DNA of 64,000 nt from Natronoglycomyces albus (GTDB lineage Bacteria; Actinomycetota; Actinomycetes; Mycobacteriales; Micromonosporaceae): NCBI RefSeq assembly GCF_016925535.1, contig NZ_CP070496.1, positions 2,046,001-2,110,000 on the forward strand. Direction: 5' to 3'. Below are positions 63,274-64,000 of this stretch, one piece after another. The notes beneath the pieces are model-generated. The model was not told the DNA's origin and searched no databases. It worked only from the letters and a program-made list of their open reading frames with translations. The position numbers and the translations under genes were made by a program. How positions within the stretch are numbered: position 1 is the stretch's first letter; every line of letters begins with the position of its first letter.

Positions 63274-64000
63274 CCCCACCCTTCATCTCTCCCGCTTGCA
63301 AGGCCACAGCGAGCGAGGAAGCCTACTGCCCGAGCACGTGCTGGTCGCCCACGACGACGAACGCGACTTGGGACGCATCGCTATCGTGACCTATCCCGAC
63401 GGAGCTACCCGCCTGTACCTGTGGGATTCGCCCCTGGACCACCCTGAGAGCGCGCCAGTTCACCGGGTACTCATAACAGGCGCCATCGATCGAGCTCGGG
63501 CTGCTGGCATGACGAACTTGGGCACCACGATCGTCGATCAAGACGATACCGACCCCGCTGGAAAGCGCGCGGCCCTCGCCGAAGACGGCTGGCTGGCCGA
63601 CAGCGAACGACTGGAGCTGCAAGCAGATACGTCATCTCGACCGGTAGCCCCAGAGGTGGTACAGACGTCACCTCAGGATGCGAGCATCACCGCTGTCATG
63701 GCGGCTTCCATGTCGCACAGCCTTGACGACTACGACCGTAACCAAGTGGCGGAACTGGGAGCCGAAAAAGCTGCCATTGGTTACCGCGACATGATGACCT
63801 CCGGCAATTCGGAAACACCATGGCTGACATACCAGGGGCCCAATGGCTGCGATGGAGTGGCCGCGCTGATGCCGCTTGACGATGAACTCTGTTTGGGATA
63901 CCTCGGAGTTGATCCGAGCGCTCGCAAGCAAGGCATTGGGGGCAAGCTAGTCAACGCGATGGTGGACATGGCTTACAAGAGCGGACTGAGCAAAGCTACG
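63221..64000 (+). CDS. GNAT-family N-acetyltransferase (C-terminus cut by window edge)
   Basis: ATG 63221 with AGGAG five bases upstream opens 260 codons to the window edge. The N-terminal half (MIHLSVANLERFARLGNNPTLHLSRLQGHSERGS... VLVAHDDERDLGRIAIVTYPDGATRLYLWDSP) resembles a degenerate GNAT copy. The second half has LDDELCLGYLGVDPSARKQGIGGKLVNAMVDMAYKSG, the acetyl-CoA-binding motif (R-K-Q-G-I-G-G). Tandem GNAT proteins are common in actinobacteria. Substrate unknown; the last part is missing. Confidence 0.88.
   Translation, partial: MIHLSVANLERFARLGNNPTLHLSRLQGHSERGSLLPEHVLVAHDDERDLGRIAIVTYPDGATRLYLWDSPLDHPESAPVHRVLITGAIDRARAAGMTNLGTTIVDQDDTDPAGKRAALAEDGWLADSERLELQADTSSRPVAPEVVQTSPQDASITAVMAASMSHSLDDYDRNQVAELGAEKAAIGYRDMMTSGNSETPWLTYQGPNGCDGVAALMPLDDELCLGYLGVDPSARKQGIGGKLVNAMVDMAYKSGLSKAT

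Overview
This window looks like chromosome from a GC-rich, high-GC Gram-positive (actinobacterial) organism. It carries MraZ with GTGG boxes, MurT/GatD, MctB, SteA, an ANTAR regulator of the PdtaR type, the CoaE-GrpB fusion, a TTG/GTG-rich start repertoire and an Scr1-type XRE/DUF397 pair. Gene order follows two blocks known from Mycobacterium and Streptomyces: tyrS-HAD-tlyA-nadK-recN-steA-mctB-murJ-pyrG-NUDIX, and uvrB-coaE-rpsA-polA-pdtaR. The accessory content would fit a Glycomycetales-like actinobacterium, but that placement is only an inference.

Layout. 1-5.2 kb: the left end of a cell-division/cell-wall region. A partial rsmH and mraZ point left; murT-gatD (lipid II amidation) point right; an orphan ParA follows. 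5.3-7.5 kb: alanine dehydrogenase with a long structured leader, and a NUDIX hydrolase. 7.5-12.2 kb: a plus-strand island between NUDIX and pyrG, with a WXG-like protein, a two-pass membrane protein, and a translationally coupled alpha/beta hydrolase - ECF sigma - SRPBCC operon. 12.3-26.9 kb: a long minus-strand run of pyrG and envelope genes (phosphatase-like membrane protein, GT4, MurJ, divergent MraY/WecA-like protein, MctB, SteA), then RecN, NAD kinase, TlyA and two small proteins. 27-32 kb: SCP2 protein, HAD phosphatase, a TPR protein with a very long Arg-Gly/Asp repeat region, and TyrS. 32-36 kb: RNB ribonuclease, peptide deformylase, biotin synthase. 36-40.4 kb: a cluster of exported or membrane-anchored proteins, including a frameshifted gene and an NlpC/P60 protein that lacks its catalytic cysteine. 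40.6-49 kb: TerC under a probable Mn2+ (yybP-ykoY) riboswitch, a monooxygenase, UvrB, a duplicated-domain lipoprotein, CoaE-GrpB and ribosomal protein S1. 49.8-56.3 kb: DNA polymerase I, PdtaR, a thioesterase-family hydrolase and a NarL/DesK-type two-component system. 56.5-64 kb: accessory DNA with a membrane protein, a structured inverted-repeat element, an XRE/DUF397 pair, pirin, an NRPS relic, an anthrone-oxygenase-like protein and a GNAT acetyltransferase running off the end.

No tRNA, rRNA, CRISPR array or insertion sequence was recognised. Most convergent gene pairs are separated by long, perfect hairpins with no clear U-tract. No clear new defence or metabolic system was found. The points that most deserve a second look are a Shine-Dalgarno sequence separated from its start by a hairpin (SCP2 gene), the ald leader, the RGG-repeat/TPR protein, the P60 pseudoenzyme cluster, the MurJ/GT4/PNPT-like envelope operon and the structured element near 57.8 kb.
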